Source: Cephalothrix simula (lineage: Eukaryota > Nemertea > Palaeonemertea > Archinemertea > Cephalotrichidae). From it: a stretch of DNA of 64,000 nucleotides. The notes beneath the pieces were generated by a model, which did no database searches, had not been told where the DNA came from, and worked only from the letters and a program-made list of their open reading frames with translations. Where the stretch lies: positions 62,001 to 126,000 of the forward strand of contig JAXIUW010206952.1 in NCBI GenBank assembly GCA_035591015.1, read 5' to 3'. Each line of letters starts with the position of its first letter. Within the stretch, counting starts at the first letter, position 1. The position numbers and the translations under genes are program-made. This document shows, in pieces, positions 45,260 to 54,612 of this stretch.

Positions 45260-46207
45260 TCAGAAACCGAAGTTATAATCAGATTTTATGCCAAACACAA
45301 AGGCATCACCAGATTTAACTTTGATGCCCGAGGCCGTGTAGTCTGGTCCAGAACCAGTGAAAAGAGTTTTGCCATTGCTCAGTATATGAGCTTCAAGATC
45401 TAACCTAAGTGACCAAGTATCATTGTTGATATTGCCCCCAAAGCCCGTAGAAAATATGATGCCCACGCCAGCACCGCTGCCCATAGCGATGCTTTCGGCA
45501 TAGTCAAGATCAGTATTTACAGCTAGGGCAACATCTAAACCTAGGGATAAATTTATATAGGCTGCGTCAGCAATGGGAAAGATAACACCATTATCTATGT
45601 TAAAGACCAGCCGCGAGCCAAATTTTGTGTCCAGCTCATCTGAACTACTTGAGCCCGAAGATGTAATGCCAGCAAGGTCTACTATTACTCCTGCGCCTCC
45701 AAGGTAGAGGCCACTGGTGTAGCGAACGTTAAGAGCAAAATCTCCATCATTGAGCATGTGTAGAGGCATTCTATGGGCATCATTATTGATATTTATCAGC
45801 ATATTCAAGACAGTTGAATCGTTGCCATCTTCATAAATAGAAGAAAATTTGATTGAACCGCCAAAGGTTGCCCCGCTTTCTTTATGACGATAACCACTGG
45901 TAGCAAGGCTAATATGCCTATAGTAAAAATTTGCGCCAGCTCCGAGTTCAATACCATTTGAAAAGCGCCAACCATAACCCAACCTAATCAATGAGTGATT
46001 GATGCTAGACTTTATGTTGCTTTTGTTATCTGAGTAAAAATTGAGAAAGCCGGTAACATTATCAGCATCAATAATCAGCCTAGAGCCACTATCATCCTGA
46101 CCTAAGGCTGTGGTTGAAGATATAAATCCTAGCAGCATGGCCACAACCAAGCCTAGCGCCTTAGTAGCAGTAAGTTGTTGAATATTGGTAAATTTAATTT
46201 TTAACAT
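45260..46207 (-). CDS. Outer-membrane beta-barrel protein (first of three)
   Basis: 315 residues. Signal peptide ALGLVVAMLLGFISSTTALG then QDDSGS. Alternating strands throughout (LIRLGYGWRFSNGIELGAGA; AGVGIIFSTGFGGNINNDTW) and a C-terminal VFGIKSDYNFGF ending in Phe, the usual signal for barrel insertion. A -10-like TATAAT lies at 46247-46252 (minus strand). More distant from the two paralog-like barrels downstream in the same block but shares layout. Located antisense between tRNA-Ala and 23S. Function unknown. Confidence 0.75.
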   Translation of the reverse strand: MLKIKFTNIQQLTATKALGLVVAMLLGFISSTTALGQDDSGSRLIIDADNVTGFLNFYSDNKSNIKSSINHSLIRLGYGWRFSNGIELGAGANFYYRHISLATSGYRHKESGATFGGSIKFSSIYEDGNDSTVLNMLININNDAHRMPLHMLNDGDFALNVRYTSGLYLGGAGVIVDLAGITSSGSSSSDELDTKFGSRLVFNIDNGVIFPIADAAYINLSLGLDVALAVNTDLDYAESIAMGSGAGVGIIFSTGFGGNINNDTWSLRLDLEAHILSNGKTLFTGSGPDYTASGIKVKSGDAFVFGIKSDYNFGF

Positions 46208-46323
46208 ACAGATTTTGAATGATATTACGTAGCTAGCAAAGCACAGATTATAGCCAAATAGGCCGATATACTAGGTCAATTATATAGGAATGGTTTAAGT
46301 AATCAAAAAAAAGCTGTGAAATT

Positions 46324-46509
46324 CTAAATTACGTTTATTAGTATATAGTTAGATAGCGTAGCATTCATGAGAAGGCCAAAATTATACCCTAGAGGCTGGT
46401 ATTTATTGCTAATGGTGTCGCCAATATTAAAGCCAAAACTACCATCGGCAATAAATGCTCGCTTATATTTAGATTCAAAAAAATCAGCCTCCCGACACTT
46501 ATAAAGGCT
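46324..46509 (-). pseudogene. Fragment of a barrel-like C-terminus
   Basis: An open minus-strand stretch of 61 codons with no start that ends in FNIGDTISNKYQPLGYNFGL and then LMNATLSNYILINVI before the stop. The alternating pattern resembles the end of an outer-membrane strand set. Upstream it is closed by a TGA in frame. Probably the remains of another copy of the barrel family; not proven. Confidence 0.35.
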
Positions 46510-46907
46510 TCATTTAGTGGCAACTGCTAAGACCATCGACAGCGTGTAGCATTAGTTTTCAGCTAATATTTAGACCAAAGTTAGTCGCAGTTGGCACGTA
46601 GTCGTAAGTATAAGGCACAGCTATTATTAGCACTATATGGCCACGGTGATGGAAATCTCTAATCGCCTTAGACTAAGTTTAGCCACCATATTAAAGCAAT
46701 TAGCTAATCAAGAGCATTATCGCCTTATGTAGCAACTGCCAAAAACCATCGGCTGAATATAGAGATTTAGCTTGATTCTAGTGGCAGTCGGCGTAACCTA
46801 TTCTTAAAGTACGACATTTTTATAGCTAAAGTTTTAATTCGCTACTCGGCAATGACTATAACCGGATAAAACGATTAATAGCTCACTTGCTGAGGGCATA
46901 AAAGGTA

Positions 46908-46933
46908 GCGCCCCGCATTATGAAACGGGGTGC
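46908..46933 (-). terminator. Intrinsic terminator of the second barrel gene
   Basis: On the minus strand GCACCCCGTTTCATAATGCGGGGCGC forms a stem, followed by a short T-rich tract (TACCTTTTA). It lies 19 bp beyond the stop and is homologous to the terminator at 48345-48370. Confidence 0.75.
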
Positions 46934-46952
46934 CGTTGGATGTAGTGCGGAC

Positions 46953-48167
46953 TTATAAACTAAGTTTATAGTTCATATCTAAGGTAATTTTGTAGGTGGG
47001 AGCGGCCTTTATAGCTACTTTTTCATTACCGATTTCAACGATAGGAGCTTTAATACTATAGAAGGCACTATCAAAATTCAGTACTATCGACCAGCGATGT
47101 TCGCCAACGGAACTGCCAATGCCCACTCCTAAACCCTGAACTAGAGCTACGCCGGAGTGTTCTTTGTTTTCTTCTTTATCTGCAGAGCTTTTGGGTAATA
47201 TATTTTTCATAACTAATCGCACAGTAGAGCGCCACTCCAATATCAAATCAAGATTTTCAGATAACTCTATGCCATCATTGCCATATTTGGCCATGAAAGA
47301 GAACTGCCACAGCGATTTAGCGGTGGTTGATGACCCAGAAACAGAAGGAATGCTGTACTTGATGGGAGAACCAAATTCTAAGACGATATCAGCGTAAAAT
47401 GAAGTAAAGGATGTGTTCAAATACCCGGCAATACTATAGGTGGGGATAGTCAATCCATAAGGTAGTTTCTCCTTCGTGCTATTATAAGCAAGGATTAATC
47501 CGGATGATATTAGTAGTGTATTTCCTTTTTCTTCTAAGTCTAGTGCTGCACCTAGTTTGAACGAACCACCAAAATCAAAGCCTTTTTCAGGGTTCGTCGT
47601 GCCGGTATATGCTTGGATACCCTGATGATATCTGAGTTTTAGACCAAGCCCTAACTCAAGCCCAGAGGCAAACAATCGGCTATAGTCTACGGTTGCATAA
47701 CCAACTCTATATGCCTCTTTGGTTTTTAATGTTTGCTGACCAATAGTATCGTACTCAACCTCGGCAAATAGGCTGCCGCCACTGAGGTGTACATCCAACT
47801 TGTGCCGATAGCCAGCAAAGGCGTTTATATCTTGAATTACCGCATTATCGGCTACTGAGGTATCGGTCGCTGAGATAGCATCATCAGCTTGAGTTACTAT
47901 ATCGGTTACGGGGATGATATCATCAGCTTGAATTGCCTCATCAGCTACTGAGGTAACGCCATCAGCTTGAGGTATTACATCGGCTGCTGGGATGGTGCTC
48001 TCGGTTTGAATTACTACATCATCTACTGTGGTGGCGTCATCAGCTTGAATTGCCGTATCGGCTTCTGGTGTGGTCGTCTCTTGACCGAAGGCCGGCAATG
48101 CCAAAAATATAATTGATGCGCTAACCATAGCCATCAAAAGGCTAATTAACCAAGAATATCTGAACAC
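46953..48167 (-). CDS. Outer-membrane beta-barrel protein with 13-residue repeats (second of three)
   Basis: About 404 residues from GTG 48167, which has AGGA six bases upstream; the frame is open to GTG 48194. Signal peptide WLISLLMAMVSASIIFLALP, cleaved after AFG/Q. Then five 13-residue acidic repeats and a barrel: AFAGYRHKLDVHLSGGSLFA ... ending YKITLDMNYKLSL. The barrel part is clearly homologous to the neighbour at 48390-49445 (AGYxxKLDxxL near the start; the GLGVGxGxxVGxxRW motif; YKITLDxxY at the end). Has its own sigma70-like promoter (48218-48246) and terminator. Function unknown; perhaps a surface porin or adhesin. Confidence 0.8.
   Translation of the reverse strand: MFRYSWLISLLMAMVSASIIFLALPAFGQETTTPEADTAIQADDATTVDDVVIQTESTIPAADVIPQADGVTSVADEAIQADDIIPVTDIVTQADDAISATDTSVADNAVIQDINAFAGYRHKLDVHLSGGSLFAEVEYDTIGQQTLKTKEAYRVGYATVDYSRLFASGLELGLGLKLRYHQGIQAYTGTTNPEKGFDFGGSFKLGAALDLEEKGNTLLISSGLILAYNSTKEKLPYGLTIPTYSIAGYLNTSFTSFYADIVLEFGSPIKYSIPSVSGSSTTAKSLWQFSFMAKYGNDGIELSENLDLILEWRSTVRLVMKNILPKSSADKEENKEHSGVALVQGLGVGIGSSVGEHRWSIVLNFDSAFYSIKAPIVEIGNEKVAIKAAPTYKITLDMNYKLSL
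47859..48053 (-). repeat. Five 39-bp tandem repeats in the second barrel gene
   Basis: Encodes five 13-residue units, consensus x-I-Q-A-D-D-x-x-x-V-x-D-x (first AIQADDATTVDDV, fourth AIQADDIIPVTDI). The neighbouring paralog has a single unit (VTQTDDTTTAADD). The units form an Asp-rich linker between signal peptide and barrel. Confidence 0.85.
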
Positions 48168-48217
48168 ACGTCTTCCTAAAAAGTTTTTACACACACCTAC
48201 TTAACTAGGTCTGCGTG

Positions 48218-48246
48218 ATGCTAAGTTAAAGCAAACGGCCTGTCAA
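48218..48246 (-). promoter_or_regulatory. Sigma70-type promoter of the second barrel gene
   Basis: On the minus strand TTGACA (48246-48241), 17-bp spacer, TAGCAT (48223-48218). The perfect -35 box and spacing are matched in the paralog upstream region at 49507-49535. Confidence 0.7.
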
Positions 48247-48344
48247 TAGTCTATATTTTTTAGTAGTGTTCTGCGCTTTCATCCTCAGCAAGGGCTATAA
48301 CCGAATAACACGGTCAATAACCTACTTGCCGAGGGCAAAAAGTT

Positions 48345-48370
48345 GCACCCCGCATTGTGAAACGGGGTGC
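48345..48370 (-). terminator. Intrinsic terminator of the third barrel gene
   Basis: On the minus strand GCACCCCG / CGGGGTGC forms an 8-bp stem around TTTCACAATG, followed by AACTTTTT. Homologous to the terminator at 46908-46933. Confidence 0.85.
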
Positions 48371-48389
48371 CGTTGGGTATAGGATGGCC

Positions 48390-49445
48390 TTAGAAGTTAA
48401 ATGTGTAGTCTACATCTAAGGTGATTTTGTAGGCTGGGGTGAGGTCAACACCTATATTAGGCGTATTAACCTCAAATTTATCAACCAAGTTGGCTAAGAC
48501 ATCAAAGGCTAGCAATGTTGACCAGCGATCTTTGCCAACGAGTCCGCCAACGCCCACCCCTAAACCTCCACCCAAAACCCAGTCGGTTCTATATTTTATA
48601 TTGGTTTCGCTAGCGGTGGTGGTAATGGTTCCACTGCCATTAACGCCACTGTGTATATTGAGGCGACCTTCTAACAGAAGATCAACATTGTCAGCGATTG
48701 CTATACCTCGGTATCCCAATCTAGTCGCAAAGACTAAACGGCCGCCTAAATCAATGACAATCTTTGTGCCTTCCTCAGCAAAGTTAGTGTACTTTTCTCC
48801 TAAATACATACCTATCACGAGGTCCCCATACGTACCGTCGTTTAATGATGCTTGCATGTAGAAGCTGATATCACCCTCTGGCCTAGTTAACTCATAAGAT
48901 AATCCCGGGGTCAAGTTAGTATAAGAACCTATAACACCTAGTGACATTACGTTGCTATTAAATGTTTCGATTACCCCACCAAGTTTGAGCATGGCACTAT
49001 AACTGTTGACACTAGTGGTTGTGCTTGTGCCAGTAGAATTTTTTGTGGTATCCCAGCCGTACAAATAACCTGCACCAACCCCTAGCTCAAACCCAAAATC
49101 AAACAGCCAATCATAACCTACAGTCAGATAACCCATTTCGTTGTGTTTTTTAGTTTTCAATGTCTGAATACCAAAAATATTGTAATCAACATCGGCAATA
49201 ACACTGACAAATCTCAGGCGTAGATCCAACTTACTTTGATAACCAGCCAGAGCATTTATGCCTTGTTCTGCTACATCATCGGCTGCTGTGGTGGTGTCAT
49301 CGGTTTGGGTTACTGTATCTGTCGCTGGAGCTTCTGGCTCTTGAGCCAACGCCGGCATTGTTGAAAAAACGATTATTGCCGAGCTAAACAAGCCTAATAC
49401 AAAGCTATTTAACGCAAGTCGGATGGGGTGTGTGAACATAATCAT
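48390..49445 (-). CDS. Outer-membrane beta-barrel protein (third of three)
   Basis: 351 residues from ATG 49445, preceded by GAGGA; the frame continues to a GTG at 49460. Signal peptide LNSFVLGLFSSAIIVFSTMP, cleaved near ALAQ/EPEAP. One Asp-rich repeat unit, then a barrel: INALAGYQSKLDLRLRFVSV, VGYDWLFDFGFELGVGAGYL, VGVGGLVGKDRWSTLLAFDV and ending YKITLDVDYTFNF (terminal Phe). Paralog of the second barrel gene, with its own matching promoter and terminator. Function unknown. Confidence 0.82.
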   Translation of the reverse strand: MIMFTHPIRLALNSFVLGLFSSAIIVFSTMPALAQEPEAPATDTVTQTDDTTTAADDVAEQGINALAGYQSKLDLRLRFVSVIADVDYNIFGIQTLKTKKHNEMGYLTVGYDWLFDFGFELGVGAGYLYGWDTTKNSTGTSTTTSVNSYSAMLKLGGVIETFNSNVMSLGVIGSYTNLTPGLSYELTRPEGDISFYMQASLNDGTYGDLVIGMYLGEKYTNFAEEGTKIVIDLGGRLVFATRLGYRGIAIADNVDLLLEGRLNIHSGVNGSGTITTTASETNIKYRTDWVLGGGLGVGVGGLVGKDRWSTLLAFDVLANLVDKFEVNTPNIGVDLTPAYKITLDVDYTFNF

Positions 49446-49506
49446 AGTAGGCGTCCTCACTAGATGGGGTTAATGTTTGCTTGTATTACTTAACTAAGTT
49501 TTGGAA

Positions 49507-49535
49507 ACGCTAAATCAAATCAACCTGCCTGTCAA
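49507..49535 (-). promoter_or_regulatory. Sigma70-type promoter of the third barrel gene
   Basis: On the minus strand TTGACA (49535-49530), 17-bp spacer, TAGCGT (49512-49507). Same architecture as the paralog at 48218-48246, and the flanking sequence (CTATTGACAGGC) is conserved. Confidence 0.7.
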
Positions 49536-49812
49536 TAGCTAATTTTCCCAAGCAATGCTAACCACTAACTACAGCGGTTTGTGCCGTATGATTAGCCAAA
49601 AGAGTAATTTACAACCACCCCCGTAGAATAGCTTTGTACTGCAATTTTAAGCCGTTACTAAAATAATCAAAAAATAAACTGAATATGGCGATAAAAAAGT
49701 CTTGCTATAACAAAATTTATTCTATAGGATGCTTGTTGGTCGTTGAAAAATGACTCCCAAATTTAGAGCCTGCGGCTATGGTCGTTAAGAACTGGGCAAT
49801 GCCCGTGTTTTC

Positions 49813-49842
49813 TTGATAAAAGCCTGTCGGGCGTGTTATAGC
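49813..49842 (+). promoter_or_regulatory. Candidate promoter for 23S rRNA
   Basis: TTGATA (49813-49818), 18-bp spacer, TATAGC (49837-49842). A start near 49849 would coincide with the first base of the 23S processing stem. Weak as a sequence, but placement matches the 16S candidate. Confidence 0.35.
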
Positions 49843-49847
49843 GAAAG

Positions 49848-49886
49848 TGAATTGTCAAAGTAAAAATATATATCAAAGACTTCTAA
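49848..49886 (+). other. 5' arm of 23S precursor processing stem
   Basis: TGAATTGTCAAA and ATATATCAAAGAC pair with GTCTTTGATATATTTTGGCAATTCA at 52981-53005, with a few unpaired bases between and TTCTAA / TTAGAA extending the stem. The arms enclose the 23S gene, as RNase III stems do. Confidence 0.7.
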
Positions 49887-49930
49887 TTAAGCGGCAATGT
49901 TTCTTGCTGTTTTGCCGTAGATAATTAAGG

Positions 49931-50411
49931 AGTCAAGTACAAAAGGGCGCAAGGTGGATGCCTTGGCTCTGGGAAGCGATGAAGGACGTGACAAGCTGCG
50001 ATAAGCTTCGGTTAGGCGCAAATAGCCTTTGACCCGGAGATTTCCGAATGGGGTAACCCGGTAAAAGTAATGTTTTATCATCTCTTTGCTAATACATAAG
50101 CTTAGAGAAGCTAACGTAGGGAACTGAAACATCTAAGTACCTACAGGAAAAGAAATCAAACGAGATTCCCTTAGTAGCGGCGAGCGAAACGGGAAGAGCC
50201 CAAACCGGTCGATGCGTCGGCCGGGGTTGTAGGACCACAACAAAGCATGGGAAGAGATAGAAAAACAGTCTGGAAAGGCTGGCCATAGAGGGTAATAGCC
50301 CCGTATTCGAAATCTCTAAGCCCAGTTTAGTGGTATCCTGAGTAGTTCGGGACACGTGAAATCCTGAGTGAAGCTGGGTGGACCATCATCCAAGGCTAAA
50401 TATTCCCCAGA

Positions 50412-50457
<46 letters not shown>

Positions 50458-50873
50458 GACAAGGGGAGTGAAATAGATCCTGAAACCTTGCGCTTAAAAG
50501 CAGTGGAAGCGCAACGCCCTTCGGGGCAAGGCGTGACCGCGTGCCTTTTGCATAATGAGCCAACGAGTTATGGTTTGTAGCGAGGTTAAGCTTTATGAGC
50601 AGAGCCGTAGCGAAAGCGAGTCTGAATAGGGCTAAAAGTTGCAGGCTGTAGACCCGAAACCGAGTGATCTATCCCTGTCCAGGTTGAAGCTTGGGTAAGA
50701 TCAAGTGAAGGACCGAACCAGTGTGCCTTAAAAAGCGCTTGGATGAGGTGGGGATAGGAGTGAAAGGCTAATCAAACTCGGAAATAGCTGGTTCTCCCCG
50801 AAATATATTTAGGTATAGCCTCGTTGACATCTTCCGGTGGTAGAGCACTGAATGGGCTAGGGGGCCCACCAGC

Positions 50874-50904
<31 letters not shown>

Positions 50905-51056
50905 AAAGATTAGCAACGGGAGTCAGACTGTGGGAGCTAAGTTCCATAGTCGAAAGGGAAACAACCCAGACCATCAGCTAAGGTCCCCAAATATCGATTA
51001 AGTGGTGAAGGATGTGGATATGCACCGACAACCAGGAGGTTAGCTTAGAAGCAGCT

Positions 51057-51096
<40 letters not shown>

Positions 51097-51811
51097 TCTG
51101 CGCCGAAAATATAACGGGGCTTAAATCGGTTACCGAAGCTATGGGTAGTCATGATTTATCATGGCTGCGGTAGGGGAGCGTTCGTTACGGGGTGAAGGTA
51201 GATCGACAAGAGCTACTGGACGGTAACGAAGTGATTATGTTGGCATAAGTAACGATAAAGCGGGTGAGAATCCCGCTCGCCGAAAATCCAAGGTTTCCTC
51301 AGCTATGTTCGTCAGCTGAGGGTTAGTCGGTCCCTAAGGTCAGGCCGAAAGGCGTAGTCGATGGGAAACAGGTTAACATTCCTGTACTGGCAAAAAAGTG
51401 TTTGAGTGAAGGGGTGACGTAGAAGGTTAGGTCATCCAGGTGATGGATATCCTGGTTTAAGAGTGTAGATGGACTGCATAGGCAAATCCGTGCGGTCGTT
51501 ACCATTGAGACTCGATGACGAGGGGCTTGCCCCGCAAAGTGATTGATACCATGCTACCAAGAAAAACCTCTAAACGAATTTTTTTGCCAACCGTACCGTA
51601 AACCGACACAGGTGGATGAGGAGAGAATCCTAAGGCGCGTGAGACAAATCATGCTAAGGAACTCTGCAAATTGGGTTCGTAACTTCGGAAGAAGAACCGC
51701 CCGGACTAGGTTAAGTCTCCTTGCGAGATGTAAGCCGAAACGGGTTGCAGTGAAAAGGCCCAGGCGACTGTTTAGCAAAAACACAGCACTCTGCAAACGC
51801 GCGAAGCGGAA

Positions 51812-51856
<45 letters not shown>

Positions 51857-51888
51857 GGTTAGAAAACTTGTTTTCGAAGCTTTGAATT

Positions 51889-51926
<38 letters not shown>

Positions 51927-51927
51927 A

Positions 51928-51971
<44 letters not shown>

Positions 51972-52429
51972 TGGCGTAACGATCTGGGCGCTGTCTCGGC
52001 ATGATACTCAGTGAAATTGAAATAGCTGTGAAGATACAGCTAACCCGCAGCAAGACGGAAAGACCCCGTGAACCTTTACTCTAGCTTGGCAGTGATTTTT
52101 GGATTAATTTGTGTAGGATAGGTGGGAGGCTTTGAAGCGTGTGCGCTAGCATGCGTGGAGCCAACCTTGAAATACCACCCTAATTGATTTAGGAATCTAA
52201 TTCTGGCCTGTGAATCCAGGTCGAAGACACTGTCTGGTGGGGAGTTTGACTGGGGCGGTCGCCTCCTAAACAGTAACGGAGGCGTGCGAAGGTTCCCTCA
52301 GGCTGATTGGAAACCAGCCATCGAGTATAAAGGCAAAAGGGAGCTTGACTGTGAGAGCGACAGCTCGAGCAGGGACGAAAGTCGGTCTTAGTGATCTGGT
52401 GGATTCCGTATGGAAGGGCCATCACTCAT

Positions 52430-52460
<31 letters not shown>

Positions 52461-52516
52461 AATCACGCCCAAGAGTTCACATCGACGGCGTGGTTTGGCA
52501 CCTCGATGTCGACCCA

Positions 52517-52581
<65 letters not shown>

Positions 52582-52582
52582 T

Positions 52583-52619
<37 letters not shown>

Positions 52620-52908
52620 TGCTGTGGGCGCAGGAAATTTGAGGGTAGCCACTCTTAGTACGAAAGGACCAGAGTGGACGAACCAATGGTGTTCCGGTTG
52701 TTCCGCCAGGGGCATCGCCGGGTAGCTATGTTCGGAAAGGATAACTGCTGAAAGCATATAAGTAGGAAGCCTCACCCAAGATAGATTTCCCTGAGGTGGA
52801 AGCACCTCCTAAAGACCACAGGAAGACTACCTGATTGATAGGCGGGATGTGTAAGCGTAGTAATATGTTTAGCTAACCCGTACTAATAGGTCGTGAGGCT
52901 TGACTCCT
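49931..52908 (+). rRNA. rrl: 23S ribosomal RNA
   Basis: About 2978 nt. Landmarks: GGTGGATGCCTTGGC near the 5' end, GTACCGTGAGGGAAAGG, AACTATAACGGTCC, GCAAGACGGAAAGACCCCG, GGGATAACAGGCTAATC, the sarcin-ricin loop AGTACGAAAGGACC, and GTACTAATAGGTCGTGAGGC at the end. No intron or large insertion noticed. Lies 8.2 kb after the 16S end. Ends estimated from the E. coli layout. Confidence 0.96.
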
Positions 52909-53027
52909 TTTTATCTATGGACTTTGTTTTTAGATAAATAATAGACAAGGATAAATACTAGAAGGATAATCCTTAGAAAGGTCTTTGATATATTTTGGCA
53001 ATTCATTGTTTTTTTGAAGAAAATTTA

Positions 53028-53144
53028 TTCCGGTGGCTATTGCTGAAGTGCTACACCTGTTCCCATTCTGACCACAGAAGTTAAGCCTTTAAGCGCCTAT
53101 GGTACTGCCATAGTTTTTGGTGGGAGAGTGGGTGCTGCCGGGGT
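53028..53144 (+). rRNA. rrf: 5S ribosomal RNA
   Basis: About 117 nt. Contains ACACCTGTTCCCATTCTGAC, CACAGAAGTTAAGC and GGTGGGAGAGTGGGTGCTGC, with ends TTCCGGTGGC and GCTGCCGGGG pairing. It sits about 120 bp after 23S. Ends estimated. Confidence 0.9.
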
Positions 53145-53236
53145 ATTCTCTTCAGCTTTCGTTATCAGTTTCTATATTATGGTTCTATGCTGTGGACCTG
53201 TGTTATTTACTCGCCGCTAGTTGATTTAACTCTGTT

Positions 53237-53309
53237 GGGCGCGTAGCTCAGTTGGGAGAGCGCTACCTTGACATGGTAGAGGCCGATGGTTCGATCCCGT
53301 CCGTGCCCA
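53237..53309 (+). tRNA. tRNA-Val (GAC)
   Basis: 73 nt: acceptor GGGCGCG / CGTGCCC with discriminator A, D arm AGCTCAGTTGGGAGAGC, anticodon arm CTACCTTGACATGGTAG (GAC), T arm GATGGTTCGATCCCGTC. CCA not encoded. Follows 5S by about 90 bp; next is a decayed restriction-modification region, so this tRNA could have been an insertion site (no flanking repeat found). Confidence 0.93.
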
Positions 53310-53420
53310 TTCAGTAGTGTGTTCATCATGAGTGTGGGTATCGTTGCCGTGTGATTGCTGCCGATGTATCATGGCGTATATACGTTGTGCGTATATTGCG
53401 GTGGATACGACTTATAGCCT

Positions 53421-54296
53421 ATGGCAGTGCTGACCACATCTAATCAAAAACAAGTCAAACCAATACAGTCTAATCAGCAGCTTGATGCATCATCTGCGCT
53501 CGCTCGCCCCTTCGTAAAGTGGGCTGGTGGCAAACGCTCTGTGCATAAAGAATTGTTGGGTCGGTTACCCAAATATTGGTCTAAGGCTGATGGCTATCAT
53601 GAGCCATTCTTAGGCGGTGGAGCATTATTTTTCGCCCTTGCGCCTCAGCAAGCTGATTTGGCGATATTAACGCCAATCTGATTACAACCTATCAAGCCTT
53701 CGTGATGATGAAGAGGCCGTAATCGCCAACCTTAAACGGCATAAAAGCGAACATAACCCCGATTACTATCAGCAAGCTCGGCAACGCTTGGGTGAGCATA
53801 ACTCGCCAACAGAACAGGCAGCATTGCTGATTTACCTCAATAAAACTTGCTATAACGGCCTGTATCGGGTTAATCGTTCGGGAAAATTTAATGTTCCGCT
53901 GGGCAAATATGCTAACCCAACTTTCTTAGATGCTGATAACTTGCGTGCCTGCTCAATGGTATTGCAAGAGCAGCGCATAGCTGAAAGAATTTTTCACGAA
54001 TGCCCGCTGATCAAAGGTGATTTTTACTATCTTGACCCACCCTATCATCAAACCTACAGTAGCTATGACGGGTCGGGTTTTGGTGATGCCGAACATCGCC
54101 AGCTAGCCGAGTTTTGCCAGCAGATTGATGCTGCCGGCGGCTATTTTATGCTTTCTAACAGTGATACAGAGTTGATTAGGGAGCTGTATGCTCGGTATGC
54201 TGACTATACCGAGGTGATTAGTGCCGGCGCTATATATCTTGTAATGGTGATAGCCGTGGACGCCAAAATGAACTGTTGATTAGGAATTATGCGTAG
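53421..54296 (+). pseudogene. Dam-family adenine-N6 DNA methylase, frameshifted
   Basis: A full-length D12-class methyltransferase (about 292 codons) is visible in three successive frames. Motif I FVKWAGGKRSVHKEL and YHEPFLGGGALFFAL are in the first frame; NKTCYNGLYRVNRSGKFNVP and the catalytic GDFYYLDPPYHQTYSSY with DPPY are in the second main frame; the usual ending (QNELLIRNYA) is in a third. The shifts lie near 53663, 53697 and 54225, each consistent with loss of one base in a G or C run. The last codons overlap the endonuclease start by 8 bp, as in genuine R-M pairs. Probably inactive, unless the shifts are sequencing errors. Confidence 0.8.
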
Positions 54297-54612
54297 CGGA
54301 GGCTCTCAAGCTAATTTATCGGGTAATTCCTTAGAGAAATTTGTAGAAAATGCTCTTATAGAAAATGGTTATAGTAACTCCGAACAAGACGCCAAGCACT
54401 ACATTAAGCAGCACAACTGCGGCAAGACCATTTATGGCACAAACCGCAAGTGCGACTTTTTTGTGCATAATATAGATAAATTCCCCAAGGGATTAGTTAT
54501 TGAATGTAAGTGGCAGCAAACACTGGGCAGTGTCAGGGGTTCCACCCCTAACAACCCCGGCAAGTCAACAAAACCCTTAACTAAATTAAATTCCAAACTT
54601 AATCTTGCTTAG
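54289..54612 (+). pseudogene. PD-(D/E)XK restriction endonuclease, truncated
   Basis: The first 80 or so residues look like the N-terminal half of a restriction enzyme that pairs with Dam-type methylases: GNSLEKFVENALIENGY, HNCGKTIYGTNRKCDFFV and FPKGLVIECKWQQTLGSV, which carries the D...ExK-type core (CDFF and IECK). After GSV the protein continues into the inverted end of the hairpin element (from 54532), giving an unrelated 27-residue tail. The C-terminal half of the enzyme is missing and is not found after the element. Starts ATG 54289. Confidence 0.72.

Larger units (their letters stand above)
46208..46952. other. Gap with outer-membrane protein remnants
   Basis: 745 bp between two barrel genes. 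It contains the fragment listed at 46324-46509 and a further short minus-strand piece ending near 46562 (VPYTYDYVPTATNFGLNIS before a stop), both resembling barrel C-termini in separate frames. The right end holds the terminator of the next barrel gene. Confidence 0.4.

Noticed and set aside
49887-52805. Open frames inside 23S, such as 51543-51824 and 52422-52805
   Set aside because: The sequence is 23S rRNA; frames like these are well-known false gene calls.
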